The position numbers and the translations under genes are program-made. A stretch of 64,000 nucleotides of DNA from Paramacrobiotus metropolitanus (taxonomy: Eukaryota; Tardigrada; Eutardigrada; Parachela; Macrobiotidae). This document shows, piece after piece, positions 25,076 through 37,866 of the stretch. The stretch is from the NCBI RefSeq assembly GCF_019649055.1, contig NW_026570412.1, positions 62,001-126,000 on the forward strand. The letters run 5' to 3'. Positions within the stretch are counted from its first letter, which is position 1. Every line of letters begins with the position of its first letter. The notes beneath the pieces are model-generated. The model made no database searches and was not told where the DNA came from. It saw nothing but the letters and a program-made list of their open reading frames with translations.

Positions 25076-27512
25076 TGCCGAAACCGAAGTAAGCCCTCCC
25101 CGTGTTCCACAAAAATTGCATCAAATGCGGTATTGTGTGGTATCGAATGATTTACCCAAAGCATGTTGTTCGTCAGAGGTTCTTGCGTCGCCGGGATTGG
25201 TGCCAGCGGGGTGTCACTGTCAAAAATGTGAGAGCTAAACTCGTTCGTTACGGTGGACATGCTGGGGGTGGAGGTCTTCCTCTTTGTCGTACTGACACGG
25301 TCCAAAGTGTATCGTATTTTCTGGAAACCGAAAAATGGCTAAACCTTCAAACGTTTGCAGTTCAGCTTTGTAAGGGAATTGTCATTGTTACCATCATCCC
25401 GGATTCACATGTGCAGCTGAATTATTACGAACCTGTAATTATCATGACAATCCGCGCTGTGAATATTGTAAAAAGCTGTCACGATTAATGGTGCACCAAA
25501 AGGTCACGAGCTGCCGCTGATAAGCTTCCGGGAAAAAGGAGCACCACGGGTAATGTTGTATGCAACGAACTAGCTTGCACTGAATTTAATTTTCAGTTAG
25601 AAATCGATGCTCATGTCGTTCACCACCATCAAGTGTTCTCCATAAAAAAATTTTTTGGTACGGTAGTTCCACACAATCCGCCGCGCCATTGATGAAGTGG
25701 TGGCAACACATGAAAATTTCGCCTTGCTTCCGACTTTAGCCATTACTGGTCATGGAAAAAAACCAGATCAGTGATCATGGCGTGCTCGACAGGAGGCAGA
25801 ATTAGGATATTGTAAGGCCATTTCGGCCTCGGCGTTCTGTATGCGGAATCTCAAGAATTCGCCTGCATTGCAATAAGCAAAGCGTAACATGTACTGGGTA
25901 TCAGAACTGGAAGCAACACACCAAGTCAATCTGCAAAGCACTTTCGATCCAGCTCGGGTCATGCGTTTCAGCCAGCGTCGTCCATGCAGGCTACCGCTCG
26001 CGCACCTGACTCATATCACCAAATTTCAGGAAATCAACTAGGGTAACGTATTGATATTTGATGTCCTTCCAACGACGATTAATTAGCTTTGAACCAGGAA
26101 AAATGAGATCCATAAGGGATACAGCTGCCTGTCGTTGATTTGCCGTAAGTACTATTACATCTCCGGTTGGACACTCGCAGATTTACGAAGTACCAATTTA
26201 TTTACTTTCCAACGAACCACATCATTGTAATATAAACGCATACTTTTTGGTAGCCTGAGGTTTCCGTATGTAGCAGCATTTTGAATGTCGTCACTTGACA
26301 TTCGTTTGCTTGCTAAGTACGGATACTAAGGTGTGTGTTCTTCGTTCTAAACTTCGTTTGATCAGTTTTATCGTAACGGGAAGATACAAATTCAGTTTAT
26401 CGGCGCTTCAATAAAGAAATCATGTTTCAGATCGACGCACAGTATAATGGTTCGGCGTGCAATACATCACGTCGCTTTGTACGAAAAGTTTGTTATGACT
26501 TTATTAATAATTAGCCTTAACTAACAACAAGTGGGCTCGGTAGTTAAGCAGCCCGATCAACGTGAACCTTGCTTCAGAAAATTAATGTCTTTGGTAGATA
26601 GTTATCCGCATAAAACAATATACGGTGTAAAATTTTACAGACATTTCCGTCAACGCATACAGACGTATGAGATATCGGTGTACCGCAATCTTTGTGTGAG
26701 TAAAATGTAAGTAATCGGCGCTCGATAAAGTGACCGTTCTTTTGCAAAGCCGGTATGCGGCAACCTTATATGTACAGATACAGTACAGATTATCCCCAAT
26801 TCATTATTGCTTTTATTAGGGGGTTTTTTATTGACAGTTGTAGAGTTTCGTGTTTGCTGATTACGCTGTGGACACCATGGAACAATAGGATAAGTTTGAG
26901 TACGCATTCGCTTAAGTAATTTTACAGAGTCCTGTAACTGAACCTTCTAATAAGTGGAATACCACCCTCCAGATAGGGACATTGACGAAGCGGGAGGTTG
27001 AGCGTCCTAACGGCCACACGCGGCCTCACACTTTTCCGCGTTGACCCATTGATGCCGTTACACGAAACATCCAAGGCTGCCGCGCAAAAAAATGTAGATT
27101 TGGGATGGGAAAATGCGTGTTAATTGTGCGAGCCACGGCTGCTTGGAAAGTGCGCGATGACCTTTGGCATGCTCCAGCGACCCGTTTGATTTCTTTATTT
27201 TGTGACTATCCCCATGCTTTTTGCTGGTCTTGGCAACCGTTATGACAGAAAAAGGAAAAATTTTGTCGTGGAAATGAAATTCAGCAGCATTTATGATTAA
27301 TCCACTATAGCGAGCATCAACACTGTTCCCATTTCGGTCCGTACAAGCATAAATAACTTTCTTTTCCGTAACGGGATTTGGTTTGATTGACTTCGACGTA
27401 GATTTCATAAGTAATTAGCAGTTTTTTTCAGTAAAATAATAGAATGAGTCACTGAGTGTACGCCCTGTGCGTTCCTGAGCGACATCAGGGATCCTGTGCT
27501 AACTGCTGTGGC

Positions 27513-27787
27513 CAGGCCCGTCTTTAAGGGGGGGGGCGCACTGGCGCGCGCTCCCTCCCGGAGGGAGAAAACGGGAAAAAGGTGTACAGGGAGCTGGCGC
27601 TGGCGCAAGAAAATGCGACTGGCGCGCGCGCACTGGCGCAACGAAAATTACAATAGAAAAGCGTAGAAAAGTGGCTTTTTGGAGCCACTTTTCTACGTTT
27701 TGCCTGAAATTTTCGGCCATTTCCCAACTGGCGCAGCTGGCGCGAGGTTTTGCGCACCCCCCTTCCAAAAAGCTAAAGACGGGCCTG
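27513..27787. mobile_element. hAT-type MITE in unit 3
   Basis: The 275-bp insert is flanked by the 8-bp duplication GCTGTGGC (27,505-27,512 and 27,788-27,795). Its ends are CAGGCCCGTCTTTA in inverted orientation. Units 1, 2 and 4 have the uninterrupted site (for example near 7,920). An 8-bp duplication with ends beginning CAG is typical of hAT transposons. The interior is very GC-rich (GGCGCGCGC) and contains a perfect hairpin, CGTAGAAAAGTGGCT against AGCCACTTTTCTACG with a 6-base loop, at about 27,660-27,697. There is no coding capacity. Confidence 0.9.
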
Positions 27788-28579
27788 GCTGTGGCTATCA
27801 GTTGTTGCATCGAGACTTAATCCTGTATAGCGACATTTATTTAGTAGCCACGCAAGGGGTTGACGACTTCCTGCATAACCATAGAAGACGTGGATCTAAA
27901 AAAGTTGCCGCAGACGAGAAAGCAACGCCACGCACGGCGCAGTGATTTAAGACGGTTACGCCTTGCGGTGATAGCTTCCGGCCAGCAACAGCTTTGAACG
28001 ATCCGATCTACAGTCGGAAAGAAATGAAAGTTGCTTGGCAACACGGTGCCTGCAACTATTTGCAATGCCTCCAGATTTTCTCGTATCTACAGACTGTATA
28101 GTGCATACATGAGCCTGATTTACCTTGGTAAATCGGTTAACTGAATCAGACCAATTGAATTTGGTGAATCACAATTGCACAGATTCATAGATCCACTCGA
28201 ATGTAGTATTGGACTCATTTACTGAAATAATGAAACGTAGTGCAGTGGCAAATTATTCCGAGGTGTTGCAGTTTTTCTCAACACGATCCAGAATGTTTAA
28301 AGATTAAGGCAAAACTTGCGCGGTAGAAGAGAGTTGCTTGTTATACGCAGTGTTAACTTTTTAATCGGCTTTATGTCTGCAGGAAAGGATTGGGAATGGA
28401 AGTTACCCATGACGTGAGGTCATCACGCCAATAAATTTCTACGAAGCGGCAGGTAAGAAAACGATTGATCACCGTCAGGTCCACGGTATTATACGTATCG
28501 ATTTTCACGATTATATTGTACCATAAATTCGACTCAGTTAAACTAATTTCTCCGCAAACACCCTGCTGCATATTGATAG

Positions 28580-29032
28580 CGTGTCCATTCATTTTGGCCA
28601 CCATTCATTTTGGCCACCATTCGTTTTGGCCACCATTCATTTCGGCCACCACTGATTTGGTTACCGCGTTCGATTTTCAGCTAATATTTACTTACTTTGT
28701 GATACTTTTCTTAGGTTATTCTTAGGTTATTCTTAGGTTTTCTTAGGTTTCTTAGGTTTTCTTACCCTAGGTTTTCTGGTGTGTTTACTGTTCTAGGTTA
28801 TTAGATTTACTTGTTTTTTCTTATGTTCTCTTATGTTTATTTTTAGTGTGTTTTACTAATTAAGAAACATTGCTGGATCACAGGCTCGCAAACTTGCATT
28901 AGCGTAGTGAATGCATGTACCCGGTATAAGCTGAAAATCGAACGCGGTAATTAAAATCAGTGGTGGCCAAAATGAATGGTGGCCGAAATGAATGGTGGCC
29001 AAAATGAATGGTGGCCAAAATGATAGGGCGCC
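28580..29032. mobile_element. Foldback-type element with 16-bp subterminal repeats
   Basis: The 453-bp insert is flanked by ATTGATAG (28,572-28,579 and 29,033-29,040). Each end has a ladder of 16-bp tandem repeats, CCATTCATTTTGGCCA, four times on the left and in inverted orientation nearly four times on the right. A unique inverted piece follows on each side (CGCGTTCGATTTTCAGCT and its complement). The loop holds short tandem TTCTTAGGTT repeats. Units 1 and 4 lack the insert. The 8-bp duplication would fit hAT; the modular inverted ends fit Foldback-like elements. Confidence 0.88.
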
Positions 29033-30134
29033 ATTGATAGTAATTATGTGGCGCCGGATGAAGTAATATTGACAGTTTTACTGCGTATTTCCTGGGAAAA
29101 AAAGGGAATTTCAGTTTATCCGGTTTCGTCTTAATGCGAACTGCGAAAGCAATTTCTCCTGGCGTGCGTTAACGCAAAATGATACTGTTACGATAACGGG
29201 CATGGAACTTCAGATTTTTGTAGCAAACGCTCCCCATAACTTATAAACACGCTAAACGAGAAGTTATACCGTGTTCGTGGTTTGAGCGGCAGAATCGCTT
29301 GTGCGCGATGCGCACAACGTTGACAGCAGAACCGTTACAGCTTGTAACACCAAAATGGTTCTACACTTCTACTACACATCTTAATAAGAGAAAAACTCTT
29401 TGTATGTGTTTAAACCAAAACATTTGTGTTTTGTACTGTGAATTTTAAAAATGTAATAATTAATTTCATTGTTTTTGGAAAAATTCAAATTTACCGTAGA
29501 AGCGGCGTATACGATACGAAAGATTCCCAGTCCGCCAAATTTATCATGGGTGACAATCGAAAAAAATTGACAACATTTTTGCAACTCGCCATACTGAACT
29601 CATATTGTTCTCGGTTGTGGATAAGATGGTAAGTATTCTTGCCGAATGAGCAATTTGAAAAAATCAGTTTTTCGAAATCTGACAATGGTATAACTTCTTA
29701 AGAGATCCAAAAATCATCCACAGATACTATTTTATGTTAAATTTTAGTTAGTTTCAAAAAGCACTGTTTTTGTGTCACAGAATTAGGAAAAGCGCTAACA
29801 GTTAAAAACATTTATTTCTCGGGAAAAAAAGATAGTAGTCAGCAATACTCTTATGGTGTCATTATATAGGAAGAGAGAAGTATTTGCACAGGGTTAATTA
29901 ATTCAGAACAAAATGGAATTTGGGACAACTGCAGTGTCTCGTATTGACCTTTACTGTAAAACCGCTCAACTCACACTAACTTGCTCAGCGACCCTTTCTT
30001 AATGACAACTGCATGGTTGCTCCGTCATACCATTACACCTTCCCCAGTGTGTGAAACACACTAATAAACATGTAGGATATTCAAAAAATAATATTAAGTA
30101 AACCCAGAAAATAACACAAAATTATTCGAAAATT

Positions 30135-31523
30135 AATTTGTATTACCCAGGTCATCTTCGATTGCTGTTCTCTTTTTGCGCTACTTACTTCGCTTCTTCT
30201 GACTTCAAGTCTTAAACAGTCCGGAACTCGAGGATGTTTCAATTCCCGTCTCGGTCACTTTCGATTGACGCAAAATCATCGCTGATTGTTCATTATTTAC
30301 CACGCCATCATTTCCACCGTCGCTGAATTCCACAACGTTCTGAACTTTACCGGCTTCTGCCGTTTTAACTAACTTCCAACTTGCTCCCATCCGGCTCTAG
30401 CATACATAGACGATATTCCACCGGTCTCCAGTACCGTGGAGTTGTGTCCGCACACCGGCTGGACTTTCTTGCGTAACGCAGCTAATTTGCATCGGAAACC
30501 ATCCAAAACATCATTCTCGTCCTTACTACTTCCCCATGGGTGTCTGGTAGACCGCATGCTCTCACTTGGTCGATGCTTGCTCATACAGTCAATGTCGTTC
30601 TTCACGTGGATTCCCATCACGTCACACTCGTCCTCCTGTCGAATTCTTTCCCACTTCAATGCCTTACTCTCACAGTCCATCTCTCGTTTAATTTGTCACC
30701 ACGTCACTGACACGCCTCTGGCAAGCTTTTTCCTGCTTCCTCAGCCCTCTGGCAAGCTTTTTCCTGCTTCCTCAGCGAGACGCTCTCACTTGGACAAGGC
30801 AGACGTTCGCTTATCTCGGGAAACTTAGCGGGGCGGGGTGGCAGCGTACACCACTGATACTGTGAGATCTGTAGGTATGTGTACTGTAGCGTATGCTATG
30901 GACTCGTATCGTAGCACTTTAATGTGTATCGCAACTGAGGAAAGAACTGACTGACTGTAATGGGAAGAACCGTAACCAGAGAACAGAAAAAGCACAGAAA
31001 GTTGCTAGGACAAAGGACAGAGAACAGAAATATAGAAAGTGCAAGAAGGTCAAGAATCACGCGAATCTAGATACATCACAGATACCTAGATCCATTGACC
31101 GGTTCTCACACTGACCTCCTCAAAGGTCATCCCACCGTCATAGAGGGTCCATCCGTCTCCCGGGGTCTGACAGTACTTTTGTATTGTGCTTTCGCTCAGC
31201 GTGGCGCCGCACACAGAGTCTCTGGAAATGCTCACCACGCCACTGGCCAAACCTTTGAGTAACACCTTTCAGCAACAGCTTTTCCTTTTCTTTAAGGAGA
31301 CTCCATTTTCGATGGGCGTCCTGGGCTCCTGCAGCAACAACAGTTTTCCGCAGCTCCCACACCATGTCGCGGATCCTTTGATCGCGTCCCATGTCAGCCA
31401 GGTCTGGATGGCGACTCTTGATCTGCCATAGGCACGGCCCTTGCCGTCGCCATCACTGGCGTGGATCCCATCATCTGCTCCAGTGGCGTGGCTCACACCA
31501 CGGCTTACACCGATCAGGTGCAT
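30135..31523 (-). pseudogene. MADF/SANT-like gene relic with basic C-terminal tail (unit 3)
   Basis: On the minus strand, a frame open from about 31,452 to 31,138 reads LWQIKSRHPDLADMGRDQ, then IRDMVWELRK and HRKWSLLKEKEK. This fits the tryptophan spacing of a MADF or Myb/SANT-type DNA-binding domain, but loosely. After an interruption, 30,680-30,369 gives a charged stretch with VLDGFRCKLAALRKKV. After one more frame change, 30,390-30,205 gives KVQNVVEFSDGGND and ends SSSSGLFKT at a stop, where units 1 and 4 continue into a Lys/Arg-rich tail to about 30,135. It may have been a nuclear DNA-binding protein. This copy is broken by stops and frame changes. Confidence 0.45.
30716..30775. repeat. 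Short tandem duplication of about 30 bp
   Basis: CTCTGGCAAGCTTTTTCCTG occurs twice in a row about 30 bases apart. Unit 4 has a single copy near 38,105 (CTCTGGCAGGCTTTCTCCTG). It is a minor slippage event within the unit-borne gene relic. Confidence 0.8.
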
Positions 31524-31664
31524 TCACTGGTACCACTACGCCCATTGTCACGACTTGAGGAGGCGGAATAATACATTTGTTATGAAGCGCCAGTGCGCCA
31601 CTGAAGGCGCAAACAACCAACTGATTGTTGTCATCAGGACAACAAGGGCGTATTGCTATCGCAG

Positions 31665-32456
31665 TTGTCATGCTAGACGGACAACAAACAGAGGTCACTA
31701 AAGGACAACACATTATCGTGATATCAGTGCCACTGCATTACGCCACAGTTGGCGTACATTACTGCGTTTCGGTTTAAGGTTTCATAGGAAGGTAAACGGT
31801 GTTCAGTATTCGTTTTGATCAGTAAGATTTGTAGTATTCTGCGCACAGTCTTGTGGACGTGCCTATTTCGATGCGTTTTGCCGAAGTCCGGCAGAAGGGT
31901 GGATGCGATTTCGTGGAAGATCCACCATCCATTTAATTTTCCTGCCGGTTACAATTGTCTGGCAAGGGACAAATAGAGCCGTGCGATTTCCTAGTTTTCC
32001 TTGCCAAGACTGAAGGTGCTAAAAATCAATGATTTAGGGGGCGTACAGTGGACTGCAAAAGGTTGCCATGCTAGACATACCACAAAAAGAGGTCACTGAA
32101 GGACAACACGTTCTCGTGATATAAGTGCCACTGCACTACGCCAAAGTTGGCGTACATTACTGCGTTTCAGTTTAAGGTTTCAGTGGAAGGTAAACAGTGT
32201 TAAAAAATCATATTGCTCAGTACGATTTTGTAGTACAGTATTCTGCGCACAGTCTTGCTGAAGTGCCTATTTCGATGCGTTTTGCCGAAGTCCAGCAGAA
32301 AAGTGGATGCGATTTCATGGAACATCCACCATCCATTTAATTTTCCTGCTGGTTACAGCTGCCTGGCAAGTGACAAATATAGCCATTTCCTAGTTTTTCT
32401 TCCCAAGACGGAAAATGCCAACAACCAACGATTCAGGGGGGTGTTTTTGCTATCAA
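31665..32456. repeat. Tandem duplication of about 390 bp at the right end of unit 3
   Basis: The block starting ATGCTAGACGGACAACAAAC at ~31,669 and ending in GCGTACAGTGGACTGCAAAA near 32,060 is followed directly by a diverged second copy starting ATGCTAGACATACC (~32,071-32,450). Unit 4 has one copy (about 38,550-38,940). Substitutions are spread along the whole length, so the duplication is old compared with the one at 24,461. It lies just downstream of the minus-strand Gypsy integrase of unit 4, so an LTR origin is possible, but I see no TG...CA ends. Confidence 0.75.
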
Positions 32457-32595
32457 AGACTTCCCTGGCCTTCGGTGGCCCGACAATGACCTTACGACCG
32501 ACTGGGTTTTCGTTTTCACCAGGAAGCGTGGTGAGTATTTGGTGAAACTGTCTTATTGCGTTTACACGAGCGAGTGCGCGTACTTACAACTTTCG

Positions 32596-33541
32596 TCAGC
32601 GGTTGATGTGGGTCTTTAACAAATAACCAAGCTCCCGGTTGTTGATCCGCGCTTTCGGTATTGTATATACATATACGTAAAATCTAAAATGTCGGTATTC
32701 TTCCCCGTTGTCGGGTGTACCGTTGCTCGATAACAAAAACATTAACGCCACCTGCATGATGATATCACCACCAGACATGATTTTTGTTAACGCAGACTTC
32801 ACCGTGTCCACATATCGCTCGGCTTGGCCGTCCGACTGTGGATGTCCGGGCGGTGACCTTAGATGTTTAACGCCCCACTTGCTACAGAACTGAGCGAAAT
32901 CTTCGGACGTATACTGCGTCCCATTATCTGAAACCATTGTAGAACATGCGCCGTACCTTGCGGATAAACTCGACAACACTGCTACCGTGGCTTCAGAAGT
33001 TATCGATTTCATAATCACAATTCCACTCATTTTGAAAACGCGTCAACGATAATGAACATTTCGTTCTTGAACGGGCCTGTTAAATCATTATGGATCCGCT
33101 GCCACGATCCTGCTGGTACCGGCCACTGTGATAACGGAGCCTTCTGTGGCTCTTTCGCCGCTCGCGTACATATTTCGCAACCGGCTGCTACCTCGCTTAT
33201 TTCGTTGTCTCGTTGTCAATACCACGCCACCAAAAGTGACTCCCTGCTTCCGCTTTTGTACGGACTATGCCAGAATGTGATTCGTGCAGGTACTGAAGTA
33301 TACGTTTCCGTACAGATTTTGGTATAACCGTTCTGGCGCCCCATAACAGACATCCTGAATGAATAGTGAACTCATTTTTTCGCCGTCCATAACTGACTAG
33401 ATTCTCTGGTACGGTCACCGACCATTTACCATTCACGTACCGCATTACTTCCATTAGCTGTGGGTTCTTACTGGATTCAGTACGTATCACCTCGACCGAT
33501 ACCGGAAGTGCGCTGATCTGCTCGTCATTCACAACTTGCAT
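32596..33541 (-). pseudogene. Ty3/Gypsy integrase remnant, unit 4
   Basis: The zinc-binding domain lies on the minus strand at 33,541-33,197, but its frame breaks before the C-x2-C. The core at 33,030-32,596 shows VSDNGTQYTSEDF and DGQAERYVD and then runs into unrelated sequence after LTKIMSGGD, because the core's end and the C-terminal region are deleted. The first catalytic Asp falls in another frame near 33,040. It is the most damaged of the three copies. Confidence 0.85.
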
Positions 33542-33804
33542 GACCTGGCTGAAACCCAGCCTCGCGTAATATTGATCTTTTTCTTAATATAATATTTACG
33601 TATACTATAACTTGTGCAAAAGCTGCATTTCATTGAAACTGATATAAGCATTGCATTGATTTTATTTTTGTCAACATATCTATGACTGGCTACCTGATTG
33701 TACAATGTACATAATAACATTCGTTATAATCGTAATTATAAACCTGATTATACGTAGTACATTTGTTATAATGGTGTGTTTTTGGCACCGGTTAACTGCC
33801 GAAA

Positions 33805-33925
33805 CCGAAGTAAGCCCTCCCCGTGTTCCACAAAAACAGCATCGAATGCGGTATTGTGGGTATCGAAGGATTTATCCAAAGCATGTTGTTCGTCAGAGGT
33901 TCTTGCATCGTCGGGATTGGTGCCA
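33805..33925. repeat. Single 125-bp-type minisatellite unit (unit 4)
   Basis: One unit of the repeat amplified in units 1 and 3, starting CCGAAGTAAGCCC. It is followed by the same GGATTGGTGCCAGCGGGGT sequence as in all copies. Confidence 0.8.
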
Positions 33926-34707
33926 GCGGGGTGTCACTGTCGAAGATGTGAGAGCTGGACTCGTTCGTTACGGTGGACATGCTTGGGGTGGAGGTCTTCC
34001 TCTTTGTCGCACTGACACGGTCCAAACTGTATCGTATTTTCTGGAAACCGAAGAATGGTTAAACCTTCAAACGCTTGCAGTTCAGCTTTGTAAGGGAATT
34101 GTCATTGTTACCATCATAACGGAAACACATGTGCAGCTGAATTATTACGAACTTGAAATTATTATGACAATCCGCGCTCATTAGGCTGCCGTACTCCCCA
34201 GCGGAGCAAAGTCCGTCAACCGGAAACAGTGGTGATTCAGGCAGGCCAATCTACTTGAGAACTGCACGGACGGCATTCGGTATGACTTCCCACATTGGTT
34301 CGGTCGGTATATCTCGTACTTTAGTAAACTGTCGTACTTTAGTTTACTTCGTAGATTTACTTTAGTGTACTTCGTAGATTTACTTTATTTACTTTCTAGC
34401 GAACCACATTATTGTACCAATAGCGCACATACTGTTTGGTAGCCTGCAGTTTCCGTATGTAGCAGCATTTCGAATGTCGTCACTTGACATTCGTTTGCCT
34501 GCTAAGTACGGATACTAAGGTGTGTACGGTATTCTTCGTTCTAAACTTCATTTGATCAGTTCAATCGTAACCGGAAGATACAAATCAGTTTATCGGTGCT
34601 TCAGTAAAGAAATTATTTTTCAGATCGACGCACAGTATAACGGTTCGGCGTGCAGTACAATAAGTACATCATCACATAACGAAAATTTTGTTGTGACTGT
34701 ATTAATA

Positions 34708-35535
34708 ACAAGCTGAGCACGGATGAATATTGGCTTACGACTCGGTAAATAAATTAGTTTAAAATTCATAAGTTGCAGCGTATTCGAGGAAGCAGTACCA
34801 GTTATTATTTTGTTTGAAAACAGTTGGTTTTCGTATAAGACAACAGATTTTATTCAGTTTATCAGATTTAAGAAATGACACGGAACGCTCTGCCGGCAAC
34901 TTGCGGTTGTATCAGGTGAAATTATTCCTTTTTTTGTCGTATGGCTTATAGTTTATAGTGATTAGCCAACCTGCGACGCTGACTGTCATTATCGGTTAAT
35001 ACTTTAGCAAACTAGCAGTTTGCACTTCTTCTTTGAGTCAGGGTCTATCAGTCCAGTATCTGCTAATGCCCAGTTCTTGGATTGTTGACCTTTGTTGATA
35101 GAGTTCGTTTGGTTTTGTGGCTCGGCTGCAAATTTTATGTTTATTCTGCTAAACTCGCGAAATTCTAATAGGCAAGAGTAGCCAACAAAGTGTCCGAACT
35201 GATTCGTTCAGTCGGCCAATGAAACTTAGGAAACGCAGAGGCGATGCCAAAGCTTTTCCTTTTGCTAATTTAATGCCCGTGGCTCAGACTAATTTAACGC
35301 CCGTGAGACAGACATAAACTATGTTAGGCTTATGGCATCCATGGTAACAAGCTTTTGAGTGTCCACTGGGCTTGAAGTTCCAGATTTAGCAAACAACGAT
35401 TAATCTTAGATCACCCGCCAGACCGGGAGGTTTTTACTTTTTAGAACATTTTAAAGCAGGAAAATTGGATGAGTAGAAGCTGAGATTACCGCGGTCTAAC
35501 AGGAGAGGCCGAACACCTGCAAGAGATGTTTAGTA
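34708..35535. mobile_element. Unclassified insert of about 828 bp in unit 4
   Basis: Unit 1 reads without interruption GACTGTATTAATAATTAGCC at about 6,864. Unit 4 has the left half up to about 34,707 and the right half from about 35,536, with unrelated sequence between. The flanks allow a 3-bp TAA duplication, which would fit PIF/Harbinger, but the ends show no convincing inverted repeat and three bases can match by chance. There is no coding frame of note. Confidence 0.5.
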
Positions 35536-37866
35536 TTCATATAATTAGCCTTAACTGACAGCAAGAGGTAGTGAAGCACTCAAACGTAACGCAGCCAAAT
35601 CAACGTGAACCTTGCTTCATACAATTAATGTCTTTGGCAAACGGTTGTCCGCATAACATACGGTGTAAAATTTTAATGACATTTCGATCAACACATAGAT
35701 ATCGGTGTACCGCAGTTTTTGTGTGTGAGTAAAATGAAATCGGCGCTCGATAAAGTGACCGCTCTTGAGCAAAACCGGTATGCGACAGCCTTATACAGAT
35801 TATTATTACAGTACAGAGTATCCTCAGTTCATTATTGCTGCTATTTAGGGTTTTTTTATTGACAGTTGTAGAGATTACGGTTTGCTGAATTAGCGGTGAA
35901 CACCATGGAACAATAGGACAAATTTGAGTGCGCATGCCTTAAGTAATTTCACAAAGTCCTGTAACTGAACCTTCTAATAAGCGAAATATTGCTCTCCAGT
36001 TAGGGACATTGGCGAAGCGGGAGGTTGAGCATCCCAATGGCAATACGCGGCCTCACACTTTTCCGCATTGACTCATTGACGACGTTACACGAAAAATCCT
36101 AGGTTGCCTCGCAAACACAGATAGATTTCGCGATGGGAAAATGCGGGAAATGGGAAAATGCGGCCACTCCGACCAGCCGGCCGGTTGTGCGAGCCACGGC
36201 TGCTGGGAAAGTGTGCGACGACCTTTGACATGCTCCAGCGGCCCGTTTGAATTTTTTGTTTTCTGACCATCGCCATGCTTTTTGCTGGTCATGACAACCG
36301 TTATGACAGAAACCGGAAAACTTTTATCGTGTGCAGCAGCATTTACGAATAATCCACTACAGCAAGCAAATGACACTGTTCTTATTTCGTCCCGTACAAG
36401 AACGAAAACCTTGTTCTCTGTTAGAAAGTTTGGTTTGATTGACCTCGACGTAGATTTTACAAGTAATTAGCAGTCTTTACAGTAGAATAGTAGAATGAGT
36501 CATTGAGTGTACGCCCTGTGCGTTCGTGAGCGACATCAGGGATCCTGTGCTAGCTACTGTGGCTATCAGTTGGGTCAAAGACTGATTCCTGTTTAGCGTC
36601 TTATTTGGTGATCCGCGAGTAGATCATGCATGGGGACGACTTTCTGCAGAACTATAGAAGACGTGGACTTAAAAACGAGAAAGCAACGCCACGCATTGCG
36701 CAGTGATGGAAGACGTTTGCGCTTTGCGGTAATAACTCGCGGTCAACCACATTTTAAACATTCTGAACGATCCGATCCACATTCCGAAAGAAATGAAAGT
36801 TGCTGGGCAACACGCTGGCTCAACCATTTGTAATGCGTCCAGATTTCCTCGTATCTACAGACTGTACAGTGTGTACTTGAGCCTGGTTTACCTTTGTAAC
36901 TCACAGTTGCACACATTTGTAGATCTACTCGTTTATAGTATTGGACTCGTTTAATAAAATAATAAATCGTAATGCAGTGGTAAATTATTCCGAAGAGGAT
37001 GTGGAATTTTTTTCAGCATGATCCAGAACGATTAAAGATTAAGTCACGACTTGTGCCGCGTTTTGCGGTAGAAGAAATTTGCTTGTTATATGCATTGTGA
37101 ACTTCTAATCTGTGAATTTCTAATCGGCTTTATATCTACAGGAATGGATTGGGAATGGAAGTAACCGCGGACATGAGGTCGTCACGCCAATAAAGTTCTA
37201 CGAAGCCGCAGGTAAGAAAACGACTGTTAGTCTGTTACCGTCAGGTTCACGGTATTATACCGATTTTCACGGTTATACTGTATCATAAATTCGACTCACG
37301 GTCAGTTAAACTAATATCTCCGCAAACACCTCGTTGCATCTTGGCAGTGATAATGCGGAGCCGGGTGAGTTAACATTGACAGGTTTACTACGTATGTCCT
37401 GGGAAAAAATGGAGATTTCAGTCTATCCGTGTGAAGTTCTTGCTAAGTAAATTTAATAGTTTTCTTCCAGACTAACAATAACCCAACTAAATGACAATAA
37501 CATCCACAAGACGATCAACAACTGTTACTGAGAACCGTTATTATGTGCGCATGAACATATCTCGAGAATCGTAATTATAAATATAAATATTAATTATAGT
37601 TATGAGTCACAAATACATCCCAATGTTCCGTCTTAATGCGAACTGCGAAAGCAGTTTTTTCCAGACTTGCGTATACGCCAAATGCTTCAAAAGTTAAATT
37701 TTGTTAGTTTCAAAAACAAAATACTGTCTCTGTGTCGTAGAATAACTGTATGGTTTCTTAGTCACACCATTATTAATTCCCCAGTGGGGGAAACACACTA
37801 ACAAACGTGTATGATATTCGAAAAATAATATTAATTAAACCCAGAAATAACACAAATTATTCGGGA

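Larger units (their letters stand above)
22009..32456. repeat. Large tandem unit 3
   Basis: This copy carries the most complete Gypsy fragment (gag and integrase ends), the 205-bp higher-order repeat, a deletion of about 2.4 kb at 25,540 that joins the equivalent of 12,690 to that of 15,100 and so removes the F-box-like relic, the hAT-type and foldback elements, the MADF-like gene relic and a 390-bp tandem duplication at its right end. From 25,540 to 27,510 and from 29,040 to 30,130 it is conserved unit DNA without a credible gene. Confidence 0.8.

Noticed and set aside
24409-25124. Several identical frames of 84-123 codons on both strands
   Set aside because: They are the translation of the 205-bp higher-order repeat and repeat with its period.
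28700-28770. TTAGG-like repeats as telomeric DNA
   Set aside because: The period is about 8-10 bases with TTCTTAGGTT units and it sits inside a foldback element; it is not a pure TTAGG array.
31669-32450. The 390-bp tandem pair as LTRs of the Gypsy fragment
   Set aside because: No TG...CA ends, no target duplication, and the two copies are directly adjacent rather than flanking the element.
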